NCBI GenBank assembly: GCA_018401935.1
Contig: JAGYJQ010000004.1
Location: forward strand, 123,437 to 187,436
Source of the DNA: Balneolaceae bacterium
GTDB taxonomy: Bacteria > Bacteroidota > Rhodothermia > Balneolales > Balneolaceae
Reading direction: 5' to 3'
Length of the DNA: 64,000 bases
The notes under the pieces are model-generated. The model ran no database searches. It was given only the letters and a program-made list of their open reading frames with translations, and was not told where the DNA came from. Below, piece after piece: positions 35,695-44,806 of the stretch. How positions within the stretch are numbered: the first letter of the stretch is position 1; every line of letters starts with the position of its first letter. The position numbers and the translations under genes are program-made.

Positions 35695-36369
35695 ATGAAT
35701 ATAGATGGAATTTCTTCCCAAATGATCGGCACACCAGCCGCAAAAGGGAATTCAGAAATGGGTAAGCAGGAGTTTTTGCAGCTTCTAGTGGCACAGATGA
35801 AAAATCAAGATCCAATTAATCCAATGGATGGATCTCAAATGGCCAGTCAATTAGCTCAGTTTAATTCGGTAGAGCAGCTCATTAATGTGAATGATGGCTT
35901 GGCTGATCTTAAAGAAAGTCAACAAATCATGAGTATGGGCTTAACCAATTCTCTAGCTGCAGCACTGACTGGTAAGCAGGTTAAAGCCCTATCCAATCAG
36001 ATTCAACTACCGGAAAGTGGAACGGCAGATTTTGAGTTCAAATTGGCGGCCTCCGCCGAAGAGGTGGATGTGATCATTCGATCAGAATCAGGATCAGAGG
36101 TTTACCGTACCACGATGAAATCGGTTATGGCTGGGGAGCATGAATTTAGTTGGGATGGGAAAAATAATGCAGGAAAGGATATGGAAAAAGGGGTCTATAG
36201 TGTGGAGGTTGTTCCGAAAAATGGTGATTCAACCGGTCAAGCACTCACCTTTATAACAGGAGTGGCGCAAAGAGTACAATTTTCAGCTGATGGGGTTTAT
36301 CTAATGCTGGATGATGTATCCGTTGCCATTGGAAACATTGAAGAAGTGGGGAGTGTAGAGGGTGATTAG
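35695..36369 (+). CDS. flgD: Flagellar hook-cap assembly protein FlgD
   Basis: Hook-capping protein needed to polymerise the hook. The conserved N-terminus (E-F-L-Q-L-L-V-A-Q-M-K-N-Q-D-P, N-P-M-D-G-S-Q-M) and the FlnD-like beta domain (F-S-W-D-G-K-N) are both clear. The frame is open from 35506, but that part overlaps fliK; the ATG at 35695, one base after the fliK stop and preceded by GGAGGGG, gives a normal 224-aa protein. The family supports this start. Confidence 0.93.
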   Translation: MNIDGISSQMIGTPAAKGNSEMGKQEFLQLLVAQMKNQDPINPMDGSQMASQLAQFNSVEQLINVNDGLADLKESQQIMSMGLTNSLAAALTGKQVKALSNQIQLPESGTADFEFKLAASAEEVDVIIRSESGSEVYRTTMKSVMAGEHEFSWDGKNNAGKDMEKGVYSVEVVPKNGDSTGQALTFITGVAQRVQFSADGVYLMLDDVSVAIGNIEEVGSVEGD

Positions 36370-36517
36370 TCTTAACAGTAGATGTTGAGTGTGATGAGTC
36401 AAACTAATCGCATGAACCAGAAGGTCAATGCAAAGAATAAAAGGGTGTATAACAACAATAAAACAAACAAAACAATGAACAAAGGGTAAACTAAATCCCT
36501 TTGAAAAGGAGAACACA

Positions 36518-38134
36518 ATGTCGTTAGTAAAATCATTGAATGCGGGGGTTAGCGGCCTTAATGCATTCCAAAAAAAGATGGATGTCATTGGTAATAACAT
36601 TGCCAATGTAGGAACCGTAGGGTTTAAATCGTCTAACATATCATTTTCAGAAATGATGAGTAGTAATAGTTCTAGAACCGGCGCCGGTTCCGGAAATCCG
36701 CAAATGACCAATCAGGTTGGATTGGGTGTGCGAGTGGGTACGATTACCAAAGATTTTTCACAAGGTTCGCTACAATCCACAGGGAGAAGTACCGATTTAG
36801 CGTTACAAGGTGATGGCTTTTTTGTGGTAAAAAGTGGGGGAGAAAATCTCTATACACGAGCAGGTAATTTCGTATTTAACCAAAATGGAAACTTGGTTGA
36901 TGGAGAGGGCCGATCTGTTCAGGGCTACTTGGCCGATGCTAGTGGGAATGTAATTGGGGGGAGTATGTTGAATGACGTTCAAATTAATTATGATGATGTA
37001 ATTCCACCAAAGAAGACAGAAAATGTATATTTATCGGGTAATTTAAATGCTAGTACCAGCACTACACGAAGTTATCAAGCTCAAAGTGGTTTACAAGCTA
37101 GTGGGAATTCGGCGAGTCCTTCGACGGAATTAAATAGTCTAGATCAAACTCTGACAGAATTAGTCACAGGAGATACAATTAGCTTTGATATTGCACTGAA
37201 CGATGGGTCACCAGCTACCGTCAATTATACCTATGGGGCGGGAGATACCGTTGCTGACATGATGGACTATTTTAATGCAAATGTGCCAGGTAGCCAAGCT
37301 AAACTATCTATGGTGGACGGTATGTTCAGATTACAATCAACTCAGATTGGTGATTCTGATCTTTCGATCAATGATATTAGTGTTAGTGGAATGGGGGATA
37401 TTAACTTTCCATCCTTTTCTTTACAAGAAGAAGGCGTTACTGGCTCACAAAGTATTAGTTCTATCATTTATGATGAGCTAGGGAATCCCCATTCGCTTAT
37501 TCTTAACCTTACTCAGGTTAATGAAAATGAATGGACCTATGAAGCAAGTTTTCTGAACGGCGAAACCATTACAAGTGGTAATAACGGAACGGTTCAATTT
37601 AACGAGAAAGGGGAATTGGTTTCAGCTGACTCTCTCAATATCACTTTTGAGCCAGGAATGGGCGCCGAAGCTACTACCACTAGAATCAATCTAGGGAATA
37701 AAGAAGAGGGTGCTTTTTTTACCCAGTATACAGGTGATACTACGGCTAGTACGGCATCACAGGACGGGTATGCTCAGGGTCGCTTAATGGATGTAAATAT
37801 TTCTGCTGATGGTCAAATCCAAGGTAGTTATGACAATGGAAATGTAAAAACATTGGCCTATCTAGCTTTAGGGGATGTAATTAATCAAAATGGGTTGGAA
37901 TCGGTTGGAAGTGGATTATATCGCGCAAGTATAGCTGCGGGTGAGGTAACCATTGCTTCGGCTGACAAGATGACCAACACCAGTATATCGACCGGATATT
38001 TGGAAGGATCTAATGTAGATTTAGCCAAAGAGTTCACCGAGATGATCACCTCTCAAAGAGCCTATCAGTCTAATGCTAGAGTCATTACTACCTCAGATGA
38101 AATGCTAAATGAAGCCGTAAATCTGAAGCGGTAA
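36518..38134 (+). CDS. flgE: Flagellar hook protein FlgE
   Basis: Hook subunit. Starts with the rod/hook signature (S-G-L-N-A-F-Q-K-K-M-D-V-I-G-N-N-I-A-N) and ends with the C-terminal D-L-A-K-E-F-T-E-M-I-T-S-Q-R-A-Y-Q-S-N coiled-coil motif. 538 aa, longer than E. coli FlgE (402), because of larger outer domains. Strong ribosome site (AAAAGGAG) before ATG. A 148-base leader separates it from flgD and an intrinsic terminator follows. Confidence 0.96.
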   Translation: MSLVKSLNAGVSGLNAFQKKMDVIGNNIANVGTVGFKSSNISFSEMMSSNSSRTGAGSGNPQMTNQVGLGVRVGTITKDFSQGSLQSTGRSTDLALQGDGFFVVKSGGENLYTRAGNFVFNQNGNLVDGEGRSVQGYLADASGNVIGGSMLNDVQINYDDVIPPKKTENVYLSGNLNASTSTTRSYQAQSGLQASGNSASPSTELNSLDQTLTELVTGDTISFDIALNDGSPATVNYTYGAGDTVADMMDYFNANVPGSQAKLSMVDGMFRLQSTQIGDSDLSINDISVSGMGDINFPSFSLQEEGVTGSQSISSIIYDELGNPHSLILNLTQVNENEWTYEASFLNGETITSGNNGTVQFNEKGELVSADSLNITFEPGMGAEATTTRINLGNKEEGAFFTQYTGDTTASTASQDGYAQGRLMDVNISADGQIQGSYDNGNVKTLAYLALGDVINQNGLESVGSGLYRASIAAGEVTIASADKMTNTSISTGYLEGSNVDLAKEFTEMITSQRAYQSNARVITTSDEMLNEAVNLKR

Positions 38135-38224
38135 TCCTCCAAGTAAGCCAATAAACGTGAACCTTAAATGAGCTTCTAGTTGAACACTTTCAATTAGTGT
38201 AGTTAGGTTAAAGAAGTAGATACA

Positions 38225-38261
38225 ATCACCTTGTCTGGAGAAAGGCAAGGTGATTTTTTTT
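38225..38261 (+). terminator. Intrinsic terminator after flgE
   Basis: Perfect 9-bp stem ATCACCTTG (38225-38233) / CAAGGTGAT (38246-38254), 12-nt loop, then a run of Ts to 38261. It would separate the rod-hook operon from motA and the following genes. Confidence 0.88.
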
Positions 38262-38273
38262 CGAAAAAATTTA

Positions 38274-38281
38274 GCCGATAG
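38274..38281 (+). promoter_or_regulatory. Candidate sigma-28 -10 box before motA
   Basis: GCCGATAG is one base from the GCCGATAA -10 element of FliA promoters and lies directly after the terminator, 70 bases before motA. The upstream region is T-rich and has no TAAA at the right distance, so support is partial. Confidence 0.3.
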
Positions 38282-38351
38282 ACTTAATTCCTACATGTTT
38301 AAGACGATAAGTAATTCATGCTAAGGTTAACAAATACACAAGATTTTACGC

Positions 38352-39230
38352 ATGCTAGATAAGAATTCTATAATTGGTTTTGTATTGGGATTCGCATTGG
38401 TTATTGGCGCGATCGTAACCCAAGGGAGTCTGCTATTATTTGCTAGCTTTTCATCGGTGCTTATTGTAGCAGGAGGTGTTTTTTCGGCTACATTGGTCAA
38501 TTATAGTATGAAAAACATTAAAATTAGTTTCACGACTACGTTGAAACTGATGAAAATTACGAACGTAGATCTTCGCACCGATATGGAAGTGCTTGGTCTA
38601 TTCGCACGTCGAGTTCGAACCAAAGGTTTATTGGTCTTGGACGATGATATTCAGCATTTAGAGGATGAATATCTTCGTAATGGGTTGCAATTAGCTATTG
38701 ATGGGTTTAAAACAGAAAGTCTAGATAGTATCCTTACCGATCAAATATCTAGCCAGGAAAAACAAGCCGAGATTTCAATCAATGTACTGACGTCTATGTC
38801 AGGTTACGCGCCGGCCTTCGGGATGATTGGTACCGTAATTGGGATGGTACTTATGCTGCAGAATATCTCAGATCCTGAGGCTTTGGGTGCGGGTTTATCA
38901 GTAGCCCTATTGACCACCTTATATGGCAGTATATTTTCAAACATGATATTTACACCACTGGCTGGCAAGCTGGAATTCTTGAACGAATTAGACCTCAATC
39001 GTAAAAGACTTTTCAAAGTGGCTATTCTATCTATGGTAGAAAAGGAAAACCCAAGGATTATGGAGAAAAAAATGCTGGTATACATCGAACCAAAAGACCG
39101 AGCAGAATACCTGAAGCATCATGAAGAATTAAAGATTATAAAACAACGGGACGAAAAGTTCTATGAACTCTGGAAAGATCAACAAAGCCAAGAATGGGAA
39201 AGCCTAAAAAAGATTCTGGAACCTGGTTAA
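38352..39230 (+). CDS. motA: Flagellar motor stator protein MotA
   Basis: Stator subunit with four membrane helices. The sequence carries the conserved G-M-I-G-T-V-I-G-M-V in TM3 and L-L-T-T-L-Y-G-S-I in TM4, and a cytoplasmic loop with charged residues for FliG contact. The TM4 segment resembles the PomA/MotP type, so the coupling ion could be Na+, which needs experiment. 292 aa is typical. motB begins inside its last 37 bases. Confidence 0.93.
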   Translation: MLDKNSIIGFVLGFALVIGAIVTQGSLLLFASFSSVLIVAGGVFSATLVNYSMKNIKISFTTTLKLMKITNVDLRTDMEVLGLFARRVRTKGLLVLDDDIQHLEDEYLRNGLQLAIDGFKTESLDSILTDQISSQEKQAEISINVLTSMSGYAPAFGMIGTVIGMVLMLQNISDPEALGAGLSVALLTTLYGSIFSNMIFTPLAGKLEFLNELDLNRKRLFKVAILSMVEKENPRIMEKKMLVYIEPKDRAEYLKHHEELKIIKQRDEKFYELWKDQQSQEWESLKKILEPG

Positions 39231-39934
39231 TGACCTATGCGGATTTAGTGACTGCGTTAATGGCCTTCTTTGTTCTGTTGTATACCCTTACTCCAGGTGT
39301 AGAAGACAAGGCTTTTAATACCTTCATTGAGTATTTCCAAAAGCACTCTGGTATTTTGGATGCCTCCAACACGTCACCACAATCCGAGTCAAATGTCGTG
39401 AATCCGGAGAAAATACAGGAATATACCAACGAGCAAGCGAGTCAGTGGCAGGCTTTTACAGACTACCTGGAAGAGGAGCAAATACAAAATGATGTAGAGA
39501 TTAGCATGGTATCAGATGGGGTACTTATCACCCTGAGCGATTCACTCACGTTTAAAAGTGGTTCGGCTGAATTACTCCCCCAAGCACAGGTGATTCTGAA
39601 CTTAATGGGAAAGACCATAAACAAATCCATTGCTGAAGTTGAAGTGCAAGGGCATACAGATAATGTGCCAATTAACGAAAGTTCGGGATATAGATCGAAT
39701 TGGTATTTGGGCGCTGCTAGAGCGGTAGCGGTAGTTGAGTATTTGCAAATCATTGCTGATATAGAAGCCGATCAATTTAAAGCTACTAGTTTTGGTGAAT
39801 ACAGACCTGTTAGTACAAACCTAACACGGGAGGGAAGGAGGTCTAATCGTAGAGTAGAAATTTATTTACGCCAAAAGGATATGATTGGCGAAATACTTAG
39901 AGAAGAAATTTTTGGTGAAGCATCATTACAATAA
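39194..39934 (+). CDS. motB: Flagellar motor stator protein MotB
   Basis: Stator subunit anchored to peptidoglycan. The transmembrane motif W-L-M-T-Y-A-D-L-V-T-A-L-M-A-F-F contains the ion-carrying aspartate at residue 17. The OmpA-like domain (about 120-240) has V-Q-G-H-T-D-N-V-P and N-R-R-V-E-I. The cytoplasmic N-terminus before the TM is only about 10 residues, shorter than E. coli MotB. Overlap with motA indicates translational coupling. Confidence 0.93.
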   Translation: MGKPKKDSGTWLMTYADLVTALMAFFVLLYTLTPGVEDKAFNTFIEYFQKHSGILDASNTSPQSESNVVNPEKIQEYTNEQASQWQAFTDYLEEEQIQNDVEISMVSDGVLITLSDSLTFKSGSAELLPQAQVILNLMGKTINKSIAEVEVQGHTDNVPINESSGYRSNWYLGAARAVAVVEYLQIIADIEADQFKATSFGEYRPVSTNLTREGRRSNRRVEIYLRQKDMIGEILREEIFGEASLQ

Positions 39935-39946
39935 ATAAGCAATAAC

Positions 39947-40453
39947 ATGGAAGAAGAAGTAATAGATAATAATGAACAGGACATGGGCGAGGTGCCCAAA
40001 GAAAAAAAGGGATCCAAAGTTGCCTCAATAGGAAAATATTTCCTAATTCTAGTGCTAATTACGGCTCAAGGTGTAGGAACATATTATTTAATCGATCTCT
40101 TTTACCCTAAAGTGTATGCAAAAATGAATGCGGAACCACCAGTCGAACAAAGCTACGGTATGTACGATTTGGGATCCATTGTCGTGAATCCGGCGAATAC
40201 GAATGGCAAACGAATTTTGATGGTTGAAATCAGCTTTGAGTTAAATAAAGAGGGTTTGTATCCAATACTAGAGGGCTTAGAACCAAAGATAAAACAGCAA
40301 ATCAACGACTATCTGTCGGCTATGAACACCCAGCAGTTAATCAATGTTTATGATCGGGATGTCATTCGCGCAAACTTAAAAGACTTAGTTAATTCGGTAG
40401 TGGGTGAAAATTCGGTACGAGATTTGTTCTTCGTACGGTATGTAATGCAGTAA
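39947..40453 (+). CDS. fliL: Flagellar basal body-associated protein FliL
   Basis: Single-pass membrane protein (TM about 27-50) that forms rings round the stators and improves torque. The periplasmic domain includes Y-D-L-G-S-I-V-V-N-P, F-E-L-N-K-E-G and the terminal F-V-R-Y-V-M-Q motif. 168 aa is typical. Lies between motB and fliM as in spirochaetes and Thermotoga. Confidence 0.9.
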   Translation: MEEEVIDNNEQDMGEVPKEKKGSKVASIGKYFLILVLITAQGVGTYYLIDLFYPKVYAKMNAEPPVEQSYGMYDLGSIVVNPANTNGKRILMVEISFELNKEGLYPILEGLEPKIKQQINDYLSAMNTQQLINVYDRDVIRANLKDLVNSVVGENSVRDLFFVRYVMQ

Positions 40454-40460
40454 ACAAAGT

Positions 40461-41447
40461 ATGTTTGCTGCACTTAAGGGTTTAACGCAGCAAAAACACA
40501 TGAATACCGTTCAGGAAGCCTATGAAAGGCTTAATAAATCTAGTGCTAGGATAAAAGAGTACGACTTCCGCCAACCAAAGGTGGTCTTTAGTAAAGACAT
40601 TATTCGAGTACTCAACGAAATTCACGAAGAGTTAACAAAAAATCTGGGTCGATTCGTAAGTTCAGAGACCCGCGTTAAAGCGGAGGTATCTAAAATTGAA
40701 ATCAAAGAATATTCAAGTGCTCAGTTTTTGGAAAGTTTAAGCGTCCCACAGGTATTGTATCAGAATTATGTGACCGATGTGGATGGGAACCTGATTATCC
40801 AATTACCCAGAGAATTTTGCATGAATTTCATTGAAAAGCAAAGCGGTGGTGCCGGTAAATTTAAAATGCCCGAAAGACCATTAACGATGATCGAGGAGAA
40901 AATTATCTCTCGATTTATTTCGGGTCTTAAATTTCAATTATTGAATGCATGGCAATCATATGCTTCTTTTGAAATAGAACGTAGTATATATGAGAGTAAA
41001 CCTGAGCTATTGACCCTGAATCCAAACGATACGTTGGTCATTATAAACTTCGAAATAAATTTTGGTGAAACGGTAGAAAATATAGTTTTAGCCTATACGT
41101 CTACGCTTTTAAAGGGGATTTTAACAGATAGTCTTAACCATCGGGGGGAATTCAACTCTAGAATTGAAGAATTAAACCCAGCAGTCAAAGAAGGATACCA
41201 TCAAACCTTACTTCAGACGCCTGTCTCCCTAAAAGTACTATTAGGAAGTACAAAAATTAAGCTATCGAAATTAATGAGCTTGTCGGTTGGGGATATCATA
41301 AGTCTTCGCCAAAAGAAATCAGAACCCTTGGATATACGTACTCAAAACAAAGTCAAAATGCGTGGGTATCCAGGAGTACGAGATGGGTTTAAGGCCATTA
41401 AAATAGTAGAAGTAAATAAAGAGCTCAAAGAGAAAGAAATTGTATAA
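40461..41447 (+). CDS. fliM: Flagellar motor switch protein FliM, no CheY-P-binding peptide
   Basis: C-ring protein that couples FliG to the switch. The core is typical: S-G-G-A-G-K-F corresponds to the GGxG loop, and the SpoA domain at the end is intact (L-M-S-L-S-V-G-D-I-I-S-L). The N-terminus, however, begins M-F-A-A-L-K-G and has no LSQxEIDALL motif, the peptide that binds CheY-P in well-studied FliM. The start is fixed: an in-frame stop lies at 40443-40445 with no ATG between. 328 aa. Confidence 0.92.
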   Translation: MFAALKGLTQQKHMNTVQEAYERLNKSSARIKEYDFRQPKVVFSKDIIRVLNEIHEELTKNLGRFVSSETRVKAEVSKIEIKEYSSAQFLESLSVPQVLYQNYVTDVDGNLIIQLPREFCMNFIEKQSGGAGKFKMPERPLTMIEEKIISRFISGLKFQLLNAWQSYASFEIERSIYESKPELLTLNPNDTLVIINFEINFGETVENIVLAYTSTLLKGILTDSLNHRGEFNSRIEELNPAVKEGYHQTLLQTPVSLKVLLGSTKIKLSKLMSLSVGDIISLRQKKSEPLDIRTQNKVKMRGYPGVRDGFKAIKIVEVNKELKEKEIV

Positions 41448-41474
41448 CTAAGAAATCTCAAAGGAGATAGCAGT

Positions 41475-41924
41475 ATGACTAAAGAAGAGCAAATCATTGA
41501 ACAAAGCGAACAAGATGTGGACAATAAAACAGATAATGTCCAGGACAATGTTCAAACAGACAATCAAAATCCTAAGCATGCCGAACATCAAACAGATAAT
41601 GTCCAACAGGTTGAATTTGACCGATTTCCTAATGATGGAGCCGCTCACATTCCTACCCATGGGGATCCATCCTTGGACATCTTAAAGGACATTGAGGTAG
41701 AGGTTTCTGTTGAATTAGGTCGAATAACCATGTCTATAGGCAAGGTACTGCAACTGGTCAAGGGGTCAGTGGTAGAGCTTGAAAATTTAGCCGGTGAACC
41801 TATTGATGTGATGGTGAACGGTCTAAAAATAGCCCAAGGGGAAGTGGTGGTTATTGATGAACATTTCGGTGTTCGTATCACTAAAATGATTACCACTAAA
41901 GCCATTATGACGGCAGTAGGGTAA
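41475..41924 (+). CDS. fliN: Flagellar motor switch protein FliN
   Basis: C-ring base protein. The conserved SpoA domain is at about 70-148 (V-S-V-E-L-G-R-I-T-M-S-I and L-A-G-E-P-I-D-V-M-V-N-G). The first 65 residues are acidic/Gln-Asn-rich, with repeated D-N-V-Q units, and look disordered. No CheC-type phosphatase domain, so it is FliN rather than FliY. 149 aa. RBS AAAGGAG precedes ATG. Confidence 0.93.
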   Translation: MTKEEQIIEQSEQDVDNKTDNVQDNVQTDNQNPKHAEHQTDNVQQVEFDRFPNDGAAHIPTHGDPSLDILKDIEVEVSVELGRITMSIGKVLQLVKGSVVELENLAGEPIDVMVNGLKIAQGEVVVIDEHFGVRITKMITTKAIMTAVG

Positions 41925-41925
41925 T

Positions 41926-42432
41926 ATGTTTAACTCACAACAAAAGAAAGCTGAGAACACAAGTACTCCTTCCAATGGGATGCTAAAAAAAGTAGCACTA
42001 TTTGGTTTATTAATGATGGCTATTTGGGTGTACGTAGTATATCAGTTGGACATAAGTGTCGGTGACGCTAAATCAGATAGTACCTGGGGTGCCATTGATC
42101 CAGGAGTTTTGATCACTTTCTTTGGAATTGTTGGAGTGCTGGTTTTCATTTACATAAAAGCCTCAAAGAAACCATCCGATTTCTCTGAGCAAAAGGTTCA
42201 AAATTGGGTGAGGCGTAAAGGAACATTTGCACTTAAACCGGGTGTTGAGTTGCAGCTTCTCGAATGCAACAATGAATTATTACTCCTAAGCGTAAGCGAC
42301 AGCTCGGCGAGTTTAGTTCACAAAATCCCGAAGGTAGAATGGGAAGAAACTCTGGAAGTTGAAAATCTCCAGAGTTCTCAAGAGTCTTTTTCGGGTATGA
42401 TACACCAGTATTTTAAAACACCGCTGAATTAA
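41926..42432 (+). CDS. fliO: FliO-like flagellar export membrane protein
   Basis: Two hydrophobic segments (about 23-44 and 61-79), then a small soluble C-terminal domain with V-E-L-Q-L-L-E and L-L-L-L-S-V-S-D, resembling the FliO beta domain. FliO assists assembly of the FliP ring. It sits between fliN and fliP, the standard place. 168 aa. FliO is poorly conserved in sequence, so the call leans on context. Confidence 0.75.
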   Translation: MFNSQQKKAENTSTPSNGMLKKVALFGLLMMAIWVYVVYQLDISVGDAKSDSTWGAIDPGVLITFFGIVGVLVFIYIKASKKPSDFSEQKVQNWVRRKGTFALKPGVELQLLECNNELLLLSVSDSSASLVHKIPKVEWEETLEVENLQSSQESFSGMIHQYFKTPLN

Positions 42433-42478
42433 TTGATCTAATTCACGAATCGTAGTATATAAACAAGGGTCTAACACA

Positions 42479-43255
42479 ATGAAGAGTTTTTGGGTAAAAT
42501 TTATCCTGCTTACCGGTATGCTTTGGTTAGGGGTTGACACTTTCAACTCTACCCAAACAGCACTAGCACAGTTGCCTCCTGTAAGTGTGCAATTGGGGGG
42601 GGATTCAGGAGAAGAGGGCACACTCTCTTTAGCACTACAAGCCCTACTTATCGTGACCGTCCTATCGTTTGGGACGGCGCTAGTCACGATGATGACTAGT
42701 TTTACCAGGATAGTTGTTGTCTTTTTCTTTCTTCGTATGGGTTTAGGAACCCAGCAGTCTCCACCTAACCAAGTCCTAATTGGAATTGCATTATTCCTAA
42801 CTATTTTTATCATGAAACCGACCTTTGATAGGATTAATGAGGAAGCATTACAACCCTATCAACAAGAGAATATGACACAAATGGAGGCCTTAGCTGCTGC
42901 TGCTGGGCCGTTGAAGGAATTTATGGTAGCCCAGACGAGCGAAGATGATTTATTGTATTTCATGGATATGGCAGGAGTTAGCCCGGTTTCTACTATTGAG
43001 GAGATACCCATACATATTGTGGTGCCAGCATTTACCTTATCTGAGTTAAGAATAGCGTTTCAGATTGGTTTTATGATTTATCTCCCATTCATGGTCATTG
43101 ATTTAGTCGTAGCTTCGATTTTACTCTCAGTCGGCATCATGTTTTTACCACCTGTGATGGTCTCATTGCCATTTAAAATCTTGGTATTTGTACTCACCGA
43201 TGGATGGTTTTTGTTGGTAGAATCATTAGTTCAAAGTTTTGATAGAGGGGTATAG
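42479..43255 (+). CDS. fliP: Flagellar export gate protein FliP
   Basis: Core of the flagellar type III export gate. N-terminal signal-like segment (about 8-30) followed by the L-V-T-M-M-T-S-F-T-R-I-V-V-V segment and P-P-N-Q-V-L-I-G-I-A-L-F-L-T that define FliP; the C-terminal half has two more helices with V-G-I-M-F-L-P-P. 258 aa is typical. Next gene fliQ starts directly after the stop. Confidence 0.96.
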   Translation: MKSFWVKFILLTGMLWLGVDTFNSTQTALAQLPPVSVQLGGDSGEEGTLSLALQALLIVTVLSFGTALVTMMTSFTRIVVVFFFLRMGLGTQQSPPNQVLIGIALFLTIFIMKPTFDRINEEALQPYQQENMTQMEALAAAAGPLKEFMVAQTSEDDLLYFMDMAGVSPVSTIEEIPIHIVVPAFTLSELRIAFQIGFMIYLPFMVIDLVVASILLSVGIMFLPPVMVSLPFKILVFVLTDGWFLLVESLVQSFDRGV

Positions 43256-43525
43256 ATGGGCATAGAAACCTCATTGTATTGGATTCAGGAAATGTTGCAG
43301 GCGGTAGTAGTTTTAACTGCGCCAGCCATGATTGCGGCTTTAATTGTAGGTTTGGCAGTGGCGATATTTCAAGCGGCCACATCCATCCAAGAGATGACTC
43401 TTAGTTATATCCCAAAAATGGCGGCGGTTGTACTGGTTCTCTTTTTTGGCTTTGCTTTTATGCTGCAATTCATAATTGATTTTACAGTACGAATTTTCGA
43501 GGCCATTCCTAATATAATTGGGTAA
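43256..43525 (+). CDS. fliQ: Flagellar export gate protein FliQ
   Basis: Two-helix inner-membrane component of the export gate. 89 aa with helices at about 17-40 and 54-76, and the A-T-S-I-Q-E-M-T-L-S-Y-I-P-K loop that identifies FliQ. It starts with no gap after fliP. Confidence 0.95.
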   Translation: MGIETSLYWIQEMLQAVVVLTAPAMIAALIVGLAVAIFQAATSIQEMTLSYIPKMAAVVLVLFFGFAFMLQFIIDFTVRIFEAIPNIIG

Positions 43526-43542
43526 TCGTAACGATATAAATA

Positions 43543-44319
43543 ATGGAAAACATCAATATAGATGTATTATTTACTGGCTATCTTATTTTCCTCAGAGTCA
43601 CGGGTTTGGTTATTGTAGCACCGTTTTTTAGCCTAGGAGCCATACCCAGGACAGTAAAGATTTTCGTATCGATTATTTGTTCCCTTCTGCTATTTAACGC
43701 TATTCCTGCCAATGCGGGAGTGGGTGCTGAGGCCTTAGAAGGGCCTATGCTGATCGTCCTAAGTCTTAAAGAGGTATTGGTGGGGGTTGCTATGGGTTTG
43801 GTGGCGCAAATAGTTTTTGCCGGCCTCGAAATGGCCGGTGCGCTCATCAGTTTACAAACGGCCTTAAGTTTTGCCAATATGGTAGACGCTAGTTCACAGA
43901 ATCAGAGTTCTATTTTGTCCACCCTGTTTAATATGCTTGGGGTACTTCTTTTTCTGAGTATTGGCGGAGATAAAATGTTGCTTAGTAGCTTAGCTAAAAG
44001 CTATGAAATTATACCTATTGGGGAAGCGAACGTAGCAATGGCTGGTCCATACATGCTCGAAGTGGCTACCTATTTATTTATTGTGGGGGTACAATTAACC
44101 ACCCCTTTTATCATCGTTATTTTTCTGATTGATGTTGCTCTGGCCATTTTTGCACGAATTATGCCTCAAGCAAATCTAATGTTTATCGCGTTGCCCATAA
44201 AATTTGGGGTAGGTTTGCTCATTCTAATGGTCATGTTACCCTATTTTCCCACGGTCTTTAGTACCATTTTTACCCACATTGTTGATTTTATTCAAGGGGT
44301 TATGCAAGTCCTAGCTTAA
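43543..44319 (+). CDS. fliR: Flagellar export gate protein FliR
   Basis: Completes the FliPQR gate. 258 aa polytopic protein with V-A-P-F-F-S-L-G-A-I-P-R near residue 25 and Q-A-N-L-M-F-I-A-L-P-I-K near 205, both FliR motifs. It is the last gene of the plus-strand operon and overlaps the convergent 141-aa gene by four bases. Confidence 0.94.
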   Translation: MENINIDVLFTGYLIFLRVTGLVIVAPFFSLGAIPRTVKIFVSIICSLLLFNAIPANAGVGAEALEGPMLIVLSLKEVLVGVAMGLVAQIVFAGLEMAGALISLQTALSFANMVDASSQNQSSILSTLFNMLGVLLFLSIGGDKMLLSSLAKSYEIIPIGEANVAMAGPYMLEVATYLFIVGVQLTTPFIIVIFLIDVALAIFARIMPQANLMFIALPIKFGVGLLILMVMLPYFPTVFSTIFTHIVDFIQGVMQVLA

Positions 44320-44741
44320 ATTACGTAATCCAGTGTTCTACCAGTGGGGCTCGGTTTTATTTTACTGGTTTGAATAGCGTCCCTTTCCTGCAGTTGTTTG
44401 GCTAGGGGTAGTAGCGAACTTTTACCTTTAGAGTATTGGATTTGCTCGTCACAGCTTAAACTTGATTGAGAAAGTGAATTCACATGGGAGGCTTGTTTGT
44501 TTTGCCCTCGTGGGTAATGCTCTACTTGTTCTTCTTCTTGATATAATGTAGAATTAGACCTTCCCTGAAAGTTATTTACTAAGTTTTCTTTTGGTTTATT
44601 TTCTCTTTCCCAACTCTGTCCACCCTTCTCTTGATCCTCAGAATAAGACTCTCTACGATACCCCTCAGTGTCATCTCTGAGTAAGTCTCGTAGTTTTACT
44701 GGATATCGATACAAACGTTCTATGCGTGTCGTTAGATTCAT
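44316..44741 (-). CDS. Unknown polar protein at end of flhB-fliA operon (141 aa)
   Basis: I do not recognise this protein. It is strongly polar, rich in Glu, Gln, Ser and Arg, probably disordered, without a signal or membrane segment. N-terminus M-N-L-T-T-R-I-E-R-L-Y; C-terminus S-P-T-G-R-T-L-D-Y-V-I. It lies 65 bases downstream of fliA on the same strand, so it may be expressed with it. An anti-sigma or late-gene regulator would fit the position but nothing in the sequence proves this. Confidence 0.5.
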   Translation of the reverse strand: MNLTTRIERLYRYPVKLRDLLRDDTEGYRRESYSEDQEKGGQSWERENKPKENLVNNFQGRSNSTLYQEEEQVEHYPRGQNKQASHVNSLSQSSLSCDEQIQYSKGKSSLLPLAKQLQERDAIQTSKIKPSPTGRTLDYVI

Positions 44742-44806
44742 AAGAAGGATACATTATTACCTTACAAAGGTATCGACACAAAAAAAGAATACTTAAGCGG
44801 AAAAAG

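Noticed and set aside
43578..43877. Minus-strand reading frame opposite fliR
   Set aside because: Shadow of fliR; composition reflects the complementary codons of membrane helices.
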